From: Persicaria tinctoria
Taxonomy: Eukaryota > Streptophyta > Magnoliopsida > Caryophyllales > Polygonaceae
Assembly: GCA_037127255.1 (NCBI GenBank)
Contig: JBANSL010000018.1
Coordinates: forward strand, 17,395,175-17,459,174
Direction of reading: 5' to 3'
DNA length: 64,000 nt
Positions 22,639 through 35,205 of the stretch are shown one piece after another. Position 1 is the first letter of the stretch; each line of letters starts with the position of its first letter. The translations under genes and the position numbers were made by a program. Under the pieces are notes generated by a model. The model searched no databases, was not told the origin of the DNA, and saw only the letters and a program-made list of their open reading frames with translations.

Positions 22639-23964
22639 CCGGAAATTTCGCGAGATACCCCTGGAGTATTGCAATTTTCGCGAGGTATACAACTTTTTTT
22701 GCATATTTCGCGTGGTGCCCCTGTAGTTTTCAAGTTTTTCGCCTCGCGCCCTTTCCAGTTAAGTCTAACGGACCTTGTAACTCCCCGTTAGTTTGCAATT
22801 AAAAAAAAGAAAAAGAAAAGAAAGGGGACGGTGAACAGGCGAGAAAGCAGGAACCCAGAAGCCAAAATTGCAAATGGATTCAACACGTAGAAGCCAAAAT
22901 TGCAGGTGGACGGAGATCGAACAAGAACACAGAGGCCAAAATTGTCGGTGGACAGAGAACAGACGATAATCTCAAGAGAATTCAACACACAGAAGCCAAA
23001 ATCGCATCAAAAGTGACAAAATTGCAGGTGGACGATACTCAATTGAGTGCCAATTGAAGCTATTTTAGCAGGAAACTGTAAGGAAAATCGAATTGGATTG
23101 AAATTTTCGAAAATAGAGTGAAAATAAGAGGACGATCCTAACCGTGGAGATTTTGGACGACGTAAACGGGGCCGTGTGAACCGTCGATAGCATGTCGGCC
23201 GGAGCCTTCAGCCTGGCCGTCGAGGGCGTGGAGGGAAGAATCGACATGAGAGTACGAGAAGGAGTGAGACACGTAGGGTGTGGTCCTTGGTTGCGGAAAT
23301 TGATTCGGAGGTAGCGGTGGCGATTGTTGAGGCCCATTGCCTCGGCCGGCAACCAAAGATAAGAGGGAGGCGGCCCATTGCCTCAACCGGTGACCGGAGG
23401 CGGGAGGAGACGAAGCTATTGCGGCAGAGAGGTAATCCCCAAATTCCCCATTTCCAATTGCACACAAAACAGAATTCGAGCAGCATTTCGATTATTCCCC
23501 CATTCCAATTGCACTTGAAACAAACCCTCAGTTTCAATTGGAAACGATTTGTGGAGGATTCGGCACCCAAATCCTCACCCCTAACCACCAAACCCTAGAT
23601 GATGGTTCATATACTCACGCCTTGGCAGCGTCGGTTGCTTGAACCTTCAAGCAGCAGGAGCGTTCTTCTTCAGTTGCACTGTTCTTCGCTCTCTGTTCGC
23701 TCTCTCTCCGATCTGGCCTTCAAGCAACATCACCGTTCTTCTCCTTCGCTCTCTCTCTCTCTCTTTGTCCAATCACCCCTTTATTTTCTTTTTCTTTTTT
23801 TTTTAATTACAAACTATCGGAGAGTTACAAAGTCCATTAGAATTAACTAGAAAGGGCATGAGGCAAAAAACTTGAAAACCACAGGGGCACCACACGAAAT
23901 ATGTAAAAAAATTGTATACATCACGAAAATTGCAATACCTCATGGATACCTCGCAAAATTTCCC
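22639..23964. mobile_element. Mutator-like non-autonomous element with about 180-bp terminal inverted repeats
   Basis: The left end (22639-22820) and the inverted right end (23781-23964) match over about 180 bp. Shared words include GTGGTGCCCCTGT, TTTTCAAGTTTTT and GCAATTTTCG. The insertion is in a run of T, seen on both sides (22631-22638, 23965-23974). Copy B at 43770-43779 has the single uninterrupted T run, so the duplication is poly-T of about 9 bp. The GC-rich inside has short open frames without recognisable domains and could be captured DNA. Confidence 0.88.
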
Positions 23965-24095
23965 TTTTTTTTTTATCTTACTAAATGTTATACCTGCATT
24001 CATACAATATTTATCAGCGAGTTTTAACTTAAAGCTTCGAATTGATGCGCAAAATTGGTTAATTGTAGTTGTGGTTTGATAGATTTGGTACAAAA

Positions 24096-24335
24096 TTAAT
24101 GAGTTGAAATGTTAGTTGCGTTTTGAATCGATGCGCAAAGTCGTAAGGGTAACAGTGACTCAGTGAGAGAAGTTGGGTTAAATTCAAGCCCTAGTTGTAG
24201 GTTGTTTAGTCATTTTGAGTAGTGTAAAAATTTGGATTGGTTTAGTTAGGTTTTGTCCCCATTAAATATGGCCTAGTTTTTATAGGACTCATTTGTTTTT
24301 ATACTTTATAACTAGTTACCTTGTACGATATTTTT
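24096..24335. other. Spacer between duplication copy A and the old LINE
   Basis: AT-rich sequence with no gene. Together with 40572-40884 it formed the spacer of the HAC1 segment duplication before the LINE inserted. Confidence 0.6.
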
Positions 24336-24388
24336 AAACCTTATTTAACTTTTTTTTTTTTTGATTAGGTAAGAATTTGGGTAGGAAA

Positions 24389-26176
24389 CTACCCAAGAGC
24401 ATCTAGGCGGATGAGATCATGAAGATTTTTGTTAGTTGTTAGTTGGATCCCATATGCAGAGTGACAAAGGTGTGCAACCTTATCAGCCACTCTGTTGCCT
24501 GCGCGGGGAATATGAGAAAAGGAAACTTTCCTCAAATTTCGAATGATGGATTGGATGTCGGACATGGTCATTTATACTTCCCACGGGCATCGGGTTTTGC
24601 CTCTCATGTAGTCAATAATGATTTTGGAGTCGCCTTCAAAGATAATGTCTTGGATATTTAATTTTCTGGCCTCCACCACCCCCAACCTAATTAGAGCTGC
24701 GACTTCAGCCTGTAGGGGTGATGAACAACCTAGTTTTAAGTATGACATTTGGATGGGGTTTGCGTTCCAGTCTCTGATGATCATACCAGCGGAGTTCGCC
24801 CCATTACGTAGTGCTGACCCATCGAAATTGATTTTATATGTTCCGCATGGTGGCCTTTTGCATTTATCGTGTTTCCTTCTGTCAGCTTGTTTATAGTTTT
24901 TTCGTTTGTACGGGATATCTTACTTGTTGGTTAGTGTGATCATCATCCTCAAATTGGCATGCCCGGTTCCAGTTCTCCAATTGTTTTGTGGAAAATGTGT
25001 CAATACTGTTTGCTGTGGGTGATTTTTGGTTTCTGAATGTTACCCCATTTCGGAAGTACCATATACCCCACCACCTTGTGGCAATGGCTTGTATTTTTCT
25101 ATTTGGTAGGTTGCGTAACCAGTTTATCAATTCACCTGTATCCCTGGTTCTAGCCGTAGTTTGTTGAAGTTTCTGTTGCTCTGTTTTACTTAGGAGATTT
25201 CTGGTCAGCTCAGGGAAACATTCTGTTAGAATATGGGTATCATCCTCCATACAGCCGAAGCACCGATCGCACGTCGAGGGCACAGAGACCCCACGTGAGG
25301 CGAGTCTGGCCTTAGTGGGAAAGCCCGACCGAGATATTTTCCACATGAAGTTCTTTATTTTAGGTGGTAGATTAAGTTTCCATATCCATTCGTAATCTCT
25401 GTGTTCGGTTGCCGGCTCATTCATGATAAATTTGTAGGCAGAAGAGGTAGTAAACCAACCGTGTTTGTCAGGCCACCAGTAGAGCCTGTCCTCTAATGGG
25501 GTAACAGGTAGCTGGACCGAGAGAATGTCATCCACCAACACACTCGGAAGCGCCCTACGAAGTTTCTCCACCCACCATTGTCCATTTATAATATATTCGT
25601 TGACCGTTTCATTGCTATCAATTTGTGTCGGGCATTCCGGTCTACCCCTCAAAGGTTTTTCAGATACCCAATTGTCAGTCCAGAACTTTACCGATTTTCC
25701 ATTTCCAATGGCCCAGATGATCCCGGTTTTGAACTTTTGTAGCAGGCTTGTTAATTTGGCCCATTGCCAGGACATATTCCCAGCTTTCTCGTACTTAAGT
25801 ATATGTGTTCCCTTTAGATATTTGTATGTGATTAACTGGACCCATGTGCTATTTGGTTCAGCTAAGATCTTCCATAGTAGTTTTAGTTGTAGATCCTCAT
25901 TCATTTCTTTAGCTTTTCTAATACCCAAGCCCCCTGCTTTATTTGATTTACAAATTTTGTCCCATCCAATTAATGGTCTGTGTTGCACATCCTTGTTCCA
26001 GAAGAAACTTCTGTTAATCGTGTCTAGCTCACTATGCATTGCGGCTGGTAGCATAAAGTTTTGCATTATGTATAATGGTTTTGCAGATAGGTTTGATCTT
26101 ATGAGTGTGGCTCGTCCCTGTTGAGATAATGAGCCCGCCCTCCATTTACTCAATTGGTCTTTGGTTTTCGTGACAA
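24389..26176 (-). pseudogene. LINE ORF2, C-terminal part (zf-RVT and RNase H)
   Basis: Continues ORF2 after the Copia insertion. Thumb-region sequence starts KDQLSKWRAGSLSQQGRATL. The zf-RVT region follows, with FTTSSAYKF, WKISRSGFPTKARL and Cys residues in CDRCFGCMED. A stop near 24891 precedes a separate-frame RNase H: INFDGSALRNG, LQAEVAAL, FEGDSK and NRVADKVAH carry the Asp-Glu-Asp-Asp residues. Another stop lies at about 24572. The tail TRLDALG-like end and poly(A) follow. Confidence 0.85.
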
Positions 26177-26181
26177 CTTCC

Positions 26182-26850
26182 TGTAGGAAAATTAGATGCG
26201 CAGCGGAAGGGTAGAAAACTATTTTCAAACATCTAATTCAGGATTTCATGCATGAATTGATATGAACAATATAGAGGGGAAAAGTCGTACCTTTCTTGTG
26301 CGGAACCTTGATTCGAAATCACCTTTGGAGAAAAGAGTCTCAAGTGCGACTCATCTACTTGGTCCACATGAGCACGGGATTGGATCTCCTTGTCTCCGTT
26401 TGCTAGAACGAATGATCGAAGGATTGCAACTCACACCCTACGGGTTAGGGAGGCTAGAGATTTGTGGTGGGAGAAGTTTTGGAGACACACGTACAATCCA
26501 ATATTAGGTTAAGACTTATTTTCAATAAGTTTCCTTATATATTGTAGAATCTAGGTCAACTTATTCCTAATAAGTCACCTTTATCTTTTATCTTCTATCC
26601 ACAAACTATATCAACAATAATAACTTGTTATTATTATTAATCAATTATCCAATTCCTAATACTCTTTGTGTGTGACCTTATAGGACCTGAATAAAATAGC
26701 AATAGATTAAATATAAGTTAATCTATAAATTATAGTTGGCTTCTAGCAAAGCACTATAATTACCTAAATTATTCAAATTATAAATCTCCATTTTAATCCT
26801 ATTATATCATTAGTATTTTAGACATCAATTAAAGGATACCAATTCCTTCA
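26182..26850 (-). repeat. Copia 3' LTR
   Basis: 669 bp, the downstream LTR in element sense. It contains an 81-codon open frame on the plus strand, shared with the other LTR and not regarded as a gene. Confidence 0.95.
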
Positions 26851-27807
26851 ATCTCCCACTTGTCCTTAAGTGGATGTGCGGTTTCAATTCCTTTGTCACT
26901 TAATGTTCAATTTGACGATATGATAGCATCTCATATTATCCATATCAATTCAAATTATTTCTCGATCCTGAGCTTGAGCTGTCAAATAAACAAATGATTA
27001 CGTATTAATCCATTTGAGCATAACCATGCATTTTATGGTTCTTACTCTTCGAGTGGCCAGAACATTATTCCTACTCAGATATCCAAATATCCAGAATAGG
27101 AGGACTTCTCCAATCTTGCGTGACTATAGCTCCCACTTAAATTTTAGCAACCCAATCACTGCCTTTATGACTGCCTTTTACGGATCAGCGGTTGACAGTG
27201 TCAAAGGCTACCAATCATCAAGTGAGAGTGATATCACACTCATGTCTGAGGAGCCTACTAATAATATTTTAACCTTAAACTCTTCAACTTATTTGAAAAA
27301 TCTCAAGGCAGGTCTGTCCAACAAGTATCCACCATACTTGTCTACACAATTGATTAGACATCTCCATGTCCCTATAGTATAGCCCATGAAACTTGGCGCC
27401 ATCAATCAACTTGTATAATAGTCTATATTAAATCATTTATGTCTCATTTAATGATTCAGACTACGGAAAAACATAATTCATAATATCAGTTCACTTAATA
27501 GGGTTTCAACCACCACGACTTTCACAGCGATCCTATTTGATAATCATAAATTATTAGGACATTTTATTCAATTCTAAACCATAATTGAATAATAGTGAAA
27601 TTTTATTTCAAACAAACATGATGCAAATATGTTTCAACAATCTTGATCAATATCTAATGTTTTAAACATATAAATCAAATCCATTCACCAAGACTTGAGT
27701 CCCTTAGCTCTAGTGTGACTATCCTGCTTGGGCTTGAGAAGAGGTTTAGATAACGGATCCGCAATATTGTCATCCGTGTGTATTTTTCACAGCTTCACAT
27801 CATCTTA

Positions 27808-30420
27808 CTAGACCTGGTCTTGTATGATGTGATACTTCTTGAGTACGTGTCTGGATTTGGTATTAGAGCCAGGTTCTTTGGAATGAGCAATGACACCATT
27901 GTTGTCACAATAGATGCTAATGACTTCAACCCTTTTGGGAACCACACCAAGCTCATCAATGACCTTCCTTATCCAGACAACTTCCTTAGAAACATCCAAT
28001 GTTGCAATGTACTCAACCTCTGTTGTAGAATCATCTACTGTGTAATGCTTTCAGCTCCTTTAGCTCACAGCTCCTCCAACAAGAACAAAGACATATCCGG
28101 ATTGAGATTGGAAGTCATCTCTGTTTGTTCAGAAGCTTGCATCAGTTATGCTTCAACGATCAACTCATCATGTCCTCCATACACCAAGAATTCATCTTTA
28201 GTCCTTCTTAAGTACTTTATGATGTTCTTGATTGCACTTCAATGTGCTTCACTTGAACTCGATTGGTATATATCATTCACTCAAAGTGAATGCAATATCT
28301 TCAATATCTTGATGAGTACATATCATCACATACAATATGGATCCTATTGCTAAGGCATTAGAGATCCTACTCATTCTATCTAGCTCAACAGATGTCATAT
28401 AACACTACTTCTTGCTTAGAGATAGACCATGTTGCATAGGCAGAAATCCCTTTTAGAAATTTCTCATGTTGAACCTGTCCAGAAACTTATCTATATAAGT
28501 TCCTGGACTTAGTCCAATGAGTCTCTTGAATCTATCCCTATAGATCTTGATGCCAAAAATGTACTCGAACTCTTCAAGATCTTTCATTGAAAAATACTTC
28601 TTGAGCTAGTCTTCTACAAACTCTAGCATTTGAATGTCATTCCCAATAAATAGTATGTCATCCACATACATAACCAAGAAAACAGCTTTGCTCCCACTAA
28701 TTTTTTTTGTGAACACAAGGTTGCTTTTCACATTTGATAAATTCAAACCATTTGATCACTTCATCAAATTGAAGGTTCCAATCCTTGATGCTTGCTTAAA
28801 TCCATAAATGGACTTCTTAAGCTTGAATATCATCCTAGGATTATGTGGATCTTCAAAACTCTTCAGGTTGTGTCATGTACACATCCTCTTCTAAGTATCC
28901 GTTTAGAACATGGTCTTGACATCCATGGCACCATGCCATTTTTCGGAGCCTGGACCCATCATAGCTTGCTTATATGCAGTAGACTGGTTGATTTCTAACA
29001 CCAAAATGTCCAGACATGTAGTCAAAATGAAATCAACAAATCTATTTGGCAACGATCTTTGCCTATCCAATCTACGTGTGGGTTGAGCAACTAAAGGTCC
29101 TACCACAACAATTTGTGGACTAGTAGGGGTGAGTTCTTGTAACTCCCCTGCCTCCGGTATATGATTATGAGTTCTTTCTTCTAGTGGAATTAAGTCCTCA
29201 AAATCCATAGTCTTAGACATTGAGTGATCCATGTCTTCTTAACGTTGCTCGGTTTGTTGGTTCTCTCGAACTTCTTTGAGATCAACATTTCTCCCACTTG
29301 ACTTTTTGGAAATAAACTCTTTTTCCATAAAGACACTATCCCTACCAACAAACACTTTGTGCTCGGTGGGATTGTAGAAGTAGTACTCTTTAGTTTCCTT
29401 AAGGATACCCTACAAAGAAGCACTTATCAGATTTGGTTGCGAGCTTATCTGCTAGTAAACATTTTACATATGCTTCGCATCCACAAACCTTGAAAAAAGA
29501 CAAACTTGGAACTCTTCCTGTGCATAACTTATATGGTGTCTTTTCTATAGCCTTAGACGGAGTCTTGTTTAGTGTGAACATCATGGTTGTGAGAGTATAC
29601 ATTGAAAAGATATTGGAAGATTAGAAAAACTCATCATTGATTAGACCATGCCCAACAAGGTCATAATTCTTATTTTAGAGACACTGGTAATTTGTGGTGT
29701 TCTGGACGGAGTTAGTCGTGAGACAATCCCACAACTCTTTAAATGATGATCAAACTCTTGACTCAAATATTTATCACCACGATCAGATTGTAGTGCCTTA
29801 ATTTTCTTGCTAAGCTTGTTTTCAACTTCATTCTGAAACTCCTTGAACTTTTCAAAAGGATTCAATTTTATACTAATTCATTGAGTAAATACAATTGTAT
29901 CTACTTAAATCATCAGTAAAAGTCATGAAGTATTTATACCCACCTCTAGCTTCTGTGCACATAAGCCCACATACATCCATATGTATAGTGCCAAGAGCTC
30001 AGTTGCCCTTTCACTTACCCTAGTAAAAGGTGACTTTGTCATTTTTCTCTCATTAGACATGAGTCGCGTGTGTCAAATGATTCACAATCAATTGATATAA
30101 AAATTCCATCTTTATGGAATTTTCCATGCAATTTAAGTCTGAGTGACACAACTGACAATGTCATAGATAAGTATTTTCACCTGCATCTGATTTTTTCTTT
30201 TTGGTACTTATGTTGTAAACACCAAATGTTTGATATAGTCATTACTAATCACAACATTAGCTAACATTTGTACTAAAAGAGCTCACAGTTCCACCCTTTT
30301 TATCTTTCAAATACTTTAGGCAGTTTCTCTTCTAGTGACCCTTGGTGTGGTATTAGAAACAATCATGACCAGTAGCTACTTTAGCTTTCTCATAAGTGTT
30401 GTTAGGTTGGGTAACTAGTT
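27808..30420 (-). pseudogene. Copia pol remnant (integrase, reverse transcriptase, RNase H)
   Basis: Broken into many frames. A zinc knuckle near 30310-30370 has one Cys replaced and an internal stop. The integrase core is seen as ALQSDRGDKYLSQEF (29641-29865), followed by the TPYKLCTGRVPSLSF and KCFFVGYP region (29399-29602). The reverse transcriptase active site reads MYVDDILFIGND near 28670-28640. The RNase H end reads IYCDNNGVIAHSKEP and SRHVLKKYH (27999-27808). Domain order (integrase before reverse transcriptase) defines Copia. It cannot encode a working polyprotein. Confidence 0.88.
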
Positions 30421-31142
30421 TACCCTTCCATTTTGTGTTCTTCTGCTGTCCAGATGCCCCCCTTTTTGAACCCTTTTCCCTTTTGGACCATCAAGATCTC
30501 CTTCTTGTTGCCCATAGTTAGATTTTGCTCAGCGGTCTTAAGCATCCCATGCAACTCTTCAAGCGTTTTTACAACTCCGTTCATATTGAAGTTTAGCTTG
30601 AACTGAGTAAATCCATCGTGCAGAGAATGAAGTATGATGTCTGTAGCCAACTCTTCACTATAGGGGTGGCCAAGTCTCTCCATGTTTTCAAAATGACCAA
30701 TCATTTCAAAGACATGAGGACCAACTGGCTTGCCTTTCTCAAGTTTGCAATCAAGTATTGTCTTATGAGTCTCATACCTCGCCATCCTCGCTTGTTCTTG
30801 AAACATAACTTTCAAGGTGCGAATGATGGTGCAAGCATCCATCTTTTCGAACCTCTTTTGAAGGCTCGACTCCATAGAAGCCAGCATAAGACATGTGACA
30901 ACCACTGACTTATCTCTGATTTGTTTTTCCTGATCCTTCTCAGCTTGAGTAGAGCCATAAGTCAATTTTGGGATTAGGGTGTCAAGTACACTCTCTTTTC
31001 CTTCAGACCTGAGAACAATTCTCAGATTTCTTTCCCAATCAAGGAAATTATTGCCGTTTAACTTATTCTTCTCAAGAATTGAACGCAAATTGATGATGGT
31101 TAGTTTATCGTTTCTGTTCATGATATCTACAACATAGAACAT
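30420..31142 (-). pseudogene. Copia gag region
   Basis: A 240-codon open stretch on the minus strand with the features of Copia gag: LNGNNFLDWERNLRIVLR near the start, CLMLASMESSLQKRFE in the middle, LHSLHDGFTQFKLNFNM and TLEELHGMLKTAEQ near the end. It is the best-preserved part of the element and precedes the broken zinc knuckle. Whether the upstream ATG is the true start is unclear. Confidence 0.85.
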
Positions 31143-32980
31143 CCAAAATATGAATCATGTTTGTCATGCAAAAACTTAAAATTTAAACATGCTTTAAATG
31201 TAAATAAGCTAATGCCATTTTATCCATAAAATAAATTTCTCTTTGAATAAAATGATTCCAAGATCCTATTACAGATAAGAAATTAGCGTGCTTTGGCACT
31301 ACCCTAACTCTTATGTGACAAGGTAAATAACTTTTACTAGTTATAACATTTATAACTCTTGGTTGATAGATCACATCTTATGTAAATCTATCCCATGCCT
31401 CAAAATCCAAAACTTTGTCTTTTGGTCTTTTGTTGAGTAGAACCAATTCAAGGCTATAAATCCCTTAAATAGATTTACCCGTACTATCCCAAGGTCAAAG
31501 CATGGACACCTTGCTTTGGCAAAACCTATCCATCAAATTACAAGGCCCTCATAGGTTATGAATTGGAAAGACATACTCTCAATTTTCTTTTAAGGGAACT
31601 AGGTTTGTCATGCAAGTCTAATTATTAAGTGAACAAACAACATAATCAAACATGCAAGCATAAACCAAACACATGCATAAAAATAAATTGCGATCCTAGT
31701 ATGGCCCCTAATGAAAAGAAAACCAAAAAGATAAATCTTCAAGGTTCTTCTAGCTTCTTAACTTGGATCCTCATCATTGATTCTCCTTTTGGATCTCCAT
31801 CCTAGAATCGCCTTTTGGATCTCCATCCTTGAATCTTGTAACATCTTCTTTTGTACAATGTATAAATAAATTTACTTTCAAAAATTAAATTATAAAAATA
31901 CATAACGATACGCAGATCGTGTACAAAAATACATAACGATACGCAGATCGTATTTATATGCTACTTGGGCCATACTAGTCACCGCATGCAATAATATCAA
32001 ATATTAAATAAATATTAATCACAATTAATATAATATCAAAATAGTAATCAAATTAATATAAAAAAACGAAGAAATAGAATATTAATCATATTAATAAACT
32101 ATTTAACTCAAATCAATTAAATTATCTAATAAAATAACTAATTTAATATTCTTGATATTTAATTCAAAATTAGCAATCATATATATGGAATAAATTTATG
32201 GTAACTATTACCTTGTATAATTGGATAGAATTTTTTTTTATTAGGGATAAGATATCTACCATATCTAATTAAGGTAATTTAAGATTTTACACTAAAATCA
32301 TAAATACCTTCCATAATCCTAAGGATCATTGGGTGTAGAATTTGCAAGGGGGTAGCAAAATGTTATTTTTGCAAGAGGCCCAAAGTTTTGGTATATTCCC
32401 TATCATTTTCTCTAATCCTAATTCCTCCCCCATCCACTCCCACTCAAATTTTGTAACAATTACAAATTTTGACAATTGTAGGATTAAGATGGTAAGTTTT
32501 CATAAAACTTAAACTTTTGACAAATTAATATATGAATCAAATTCACATAAAATTTATCAACTTTATGCATCAAAATTATAAATTTCTTAATTTCTTCAAT
32601 TCAAATCAAATTATACTTTCACGAAATCAAATATTCCGTGAATTATATGAGAAATCATATCTCTTATATAATGTATAGAATCGATTGAACCGATCATAAA
32701 ATTAGGAAGAAAAAAAAACTTTTTCGAAAGCAAAAATTGATGCCTTTTTCAATTTCACAAATTGAAGCATGCGTACTGAAGCGGTGTTGATTCCAATCAA
32801 GTTATTGCTCACAGTTAAAATTTGGGACGATTCACAAAATCGAATCAAAATTGACGACGTATAATCGAAATCAAATTCCATACAAAATATCCCATATATC
32901 AAATATATTGCTAAATTGAATCAAAACCAACAAGAAAATTAATCTATCATATCAATTTATGGAAGATGCTCTGATACCAC

Positions 32981-33649
32981 TGTAGGAAAATTAGATGCAC
33001 AACGGAAGGGTAGAAAACTATTTTCAAACATCTAATTCAGGATCTCATGCATGAATTGATATGAACAATATAGAGGGGAAAAGTCGTACCTTTCTTGTGC
33101 GGAACCTTGATTCGAAATCACCTTTGGAAAAAAGAGCCTCAAGCGCGACTCCTCTACTTGGTCCACACGAGCACGGGATTGGATCTCCTTGTCTCCGTTT
33201 GCTAGAACGAATGATCGAAGGATTGCAACTCACACCCTACGGGTTAGGGAGGCTAGCGATTTGTGGTGGGAGAAGTTTTGGAGACACACGTACAATCCAA
33301 TATTAGGTTAAGACTTATTCTCAATAAGTCTCCTTATATATTGTAGAATCTAGGTCAACTTATTCCTAATAAGTCACCTTTATCTTTTATCTTCTATCCA
33401 TAAACTATATCAACAATAATAACTTGTTATTATTATTAATCAATTATCCAATTCCTAATACTCTTTGAGTGTGACCTTATAGGACCTGAATAAAATAGCA
33501 ATAGATTAAATATAATTTAATCTATAAATTATAGTTGGCTTCTAGCAAAGCACTATAATTACCTAAATTATTCAGATTATAAATCTCCATTTTGATCCTA
33601 TTATATTATTAGTATTTTACACATCAATTAAAGGACACCAATTCCTTCA
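32981..33649 (-). repeat. Copia 5' LTR
   Basis: 669 bp, the upstream LTR in element sense. It should carry the promoter. The primer-binding site lies immediately inside it at 32968-32979. Confidence 0.95.
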
Positions 33650-33654
33650 CTTCC

Positions 33655-35200
33655 TTAAATGTATCGTTATTGACTCTGCCGTTAATAATGGGACACCCCA
33701 GATATTTTTCTACCGAGTGAGAGTGGTTGATACCAAGCACTTGGCCGAGCTCGGCCGTTCTTGAGCGAGTGACGCCGGGTGAGGCTTGGAAAGTTGATTT
33801 GTGGTAGTTCACTTTCTGCCCAGAGATTTGGCAGTAGTCGTCTAGAATGGTTTTAACTTTGATGCAAGCCTCATTGCTGCCTTTAAGGAAAATGAGTATG
33901 TCATCTGCAAATGTTAGGAATGGGATACAGGGGCCAGAATGGCCAAACCTGAACCCAAGCGATTTGTCAGGGGCCAGTGCCTCCTTGGCCAGTTTACGGG
34001 CCAAGACTTCTGCGCCAAGGATAAACAGGAACGGTGATAAGGGGTCTCCCTATCGTAAGCCTCTTGTTGGGGTGAAGAGATTCGTAGGTCCATTATTCAC
34101 TAATACAGAAAATGAGACAGATGTGATACATTCCTTGATCCAATTTATAAAGGTTGGGTGGAATCCAAATTTTAACATGACAGCCTCCGTGAAGTCCCAG
34201 TCAACACGGTCATAGGCCTTCTCCATGTCTAATTTGAGGGCCAGCCACCCTGTCCTGCCCTTCCTAGTTTTGAAAGAATGAAAGATTTCATGAGCTATGA
34301 GTACATTATCCTGAATAGCTCTATCCGATACAAAGGCTCTTTGGTGCGGGTTAGTCAGTTTTCCCAAAACTTTCTTCAATCGCTCTGTTAATATTTTTGA
34401 AATAATTTTATAGATTGTTGAGCAAAGACTAATGGGTCTGTAGTGACCCGTTGTGGTTGGGTTATCTATTTTTGGTAGTAGTGTAATGAAAGTATGGTTT
34501 ATTTGTTTAAGTAACCTTCCGGATGAGAAGAAGCTCTTTACTGCTCTAATAACCGAGGGGCCGACCACATCCCACGAGGCTTTGTAAAATTCAGCAGTTA
34601 TGCCGTCAGGTCCTGGGGCCTTATTTCTTCTTAAGCATAATACTGCATTTTTTATTTCTTCGTTTGAGGGTATAGCTATTAACTCAGTGTTTTCCTCATT
34701 TGTTATATTTTGAGAGACTAGGGTAAGGAAGTCATTCAGTTTTTCCCTATTGATTGGTTGTTTTGTAAATCTTTTTTGAAAGTCCTTTCTGATTTCATTA
34801 TTTATATTATTTTCACCTGTTATCTGAGTACCTTCAGATGTTGTTATGCTACGGATGAATTTTCTATTTCTTTTACCCGATGCGATTCTATGAAAATATC
34901 CAGTATTGGAATCTGATAATTTAATATGCTTAGATTTTGCTCGTTGATTCCAGTATGCTTTCTGAAAGAGTAGTAGTCTTTCTTTTTTCTTGATCAAGTT
35001 AGCTTCTCTTTTGACCATGTTGCATGTTGAGTTGTTTGGCCTACCTTGCTGTAATAACAGAATTTGCGTTTCTACTTTTTGCAGTTGCCTGAAGATGTTA
35101 CCAAACGTGCTTTTGTTCCAGCTCTTTGCCTTTTGTTTTAAGAGTTTCGTTTTCTTGACTAGCTGATACATTGCCGATCCATGGCATCTAAGTCGCCATG
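33655..35200 (-). pseudogene. LINE ORF2, reverse transcriptase part
   Basis: Open from 35171 leftward. It begins with the linker helices (QKAYWNQRAKSKHIKLSD) and then the reverse transcriptase: RRNKAPGPDGITAEFY, YRPISLCSTIYKII, KLDMEKAYDRVDW, then FLTFADDILIF with the catalytic Asp pair. A TAG at 34050-34052 interrupts TRGLR-GDPLSPF where other elements have Gln. The Copia element interrupts it on the left and the solo LTR on the right. Confidence 0.9.
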
Positions 35201-35205
35201 CTTGT

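Larger units (their letters stand above)
16311..24095. repeat. Segmental duplication, copy A (interrupted)
   Basis: From AACTGGACTGTGAACAGTATG to about TTAATGAGTT, this tracks copy B at 40885-43935 in the same orientation, with frequent single-base differences. Copy A is stretched from about 3 kb to 7.8 kb by four insertions (16466-16780, 17777-18113, 19748-22611, 22639-23964), each absent from copy B. The segment contains the promoter, 5' leader and first coding exons of a HAC1-like gene, read on the minus strand. Confidence 0.9.
26182..33649 (-). mobile_element. Ty1/Copia LTR retrotransposon (decayed), inserted in the LINE
   Basis: Two 669-bp LTRs (26182-26850 and 32981-33649) differ at about 20 positions by eye. 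The CTTCC target duplication is perfect (26177-26181, 33650-33654). In the element's own sense (minus) the LTR runs TGAAGGAATTGG to TTTTCCTACA. The primer site TGGTATCAGAGC, complementary to initiator Met-tRNA, lies directly inside the right LTR (32968-32979). A purine tract (AAGTGGGAGAT) adjoins the left LTR. Gag, integrase, reverse transcriptase and RNase H remnants occur in Copia order. A 1.8-kb leader without coding capacity separates the primer site from gag. Confidence 0.95.

Noticed and set aside
26262..26507. 81-codon open frame, repeated at 33061-33306
   Set aside because: It lies in the same place in both Copia LTRs on the strand opposite to the element; its duplication is explained by the LTR pair.
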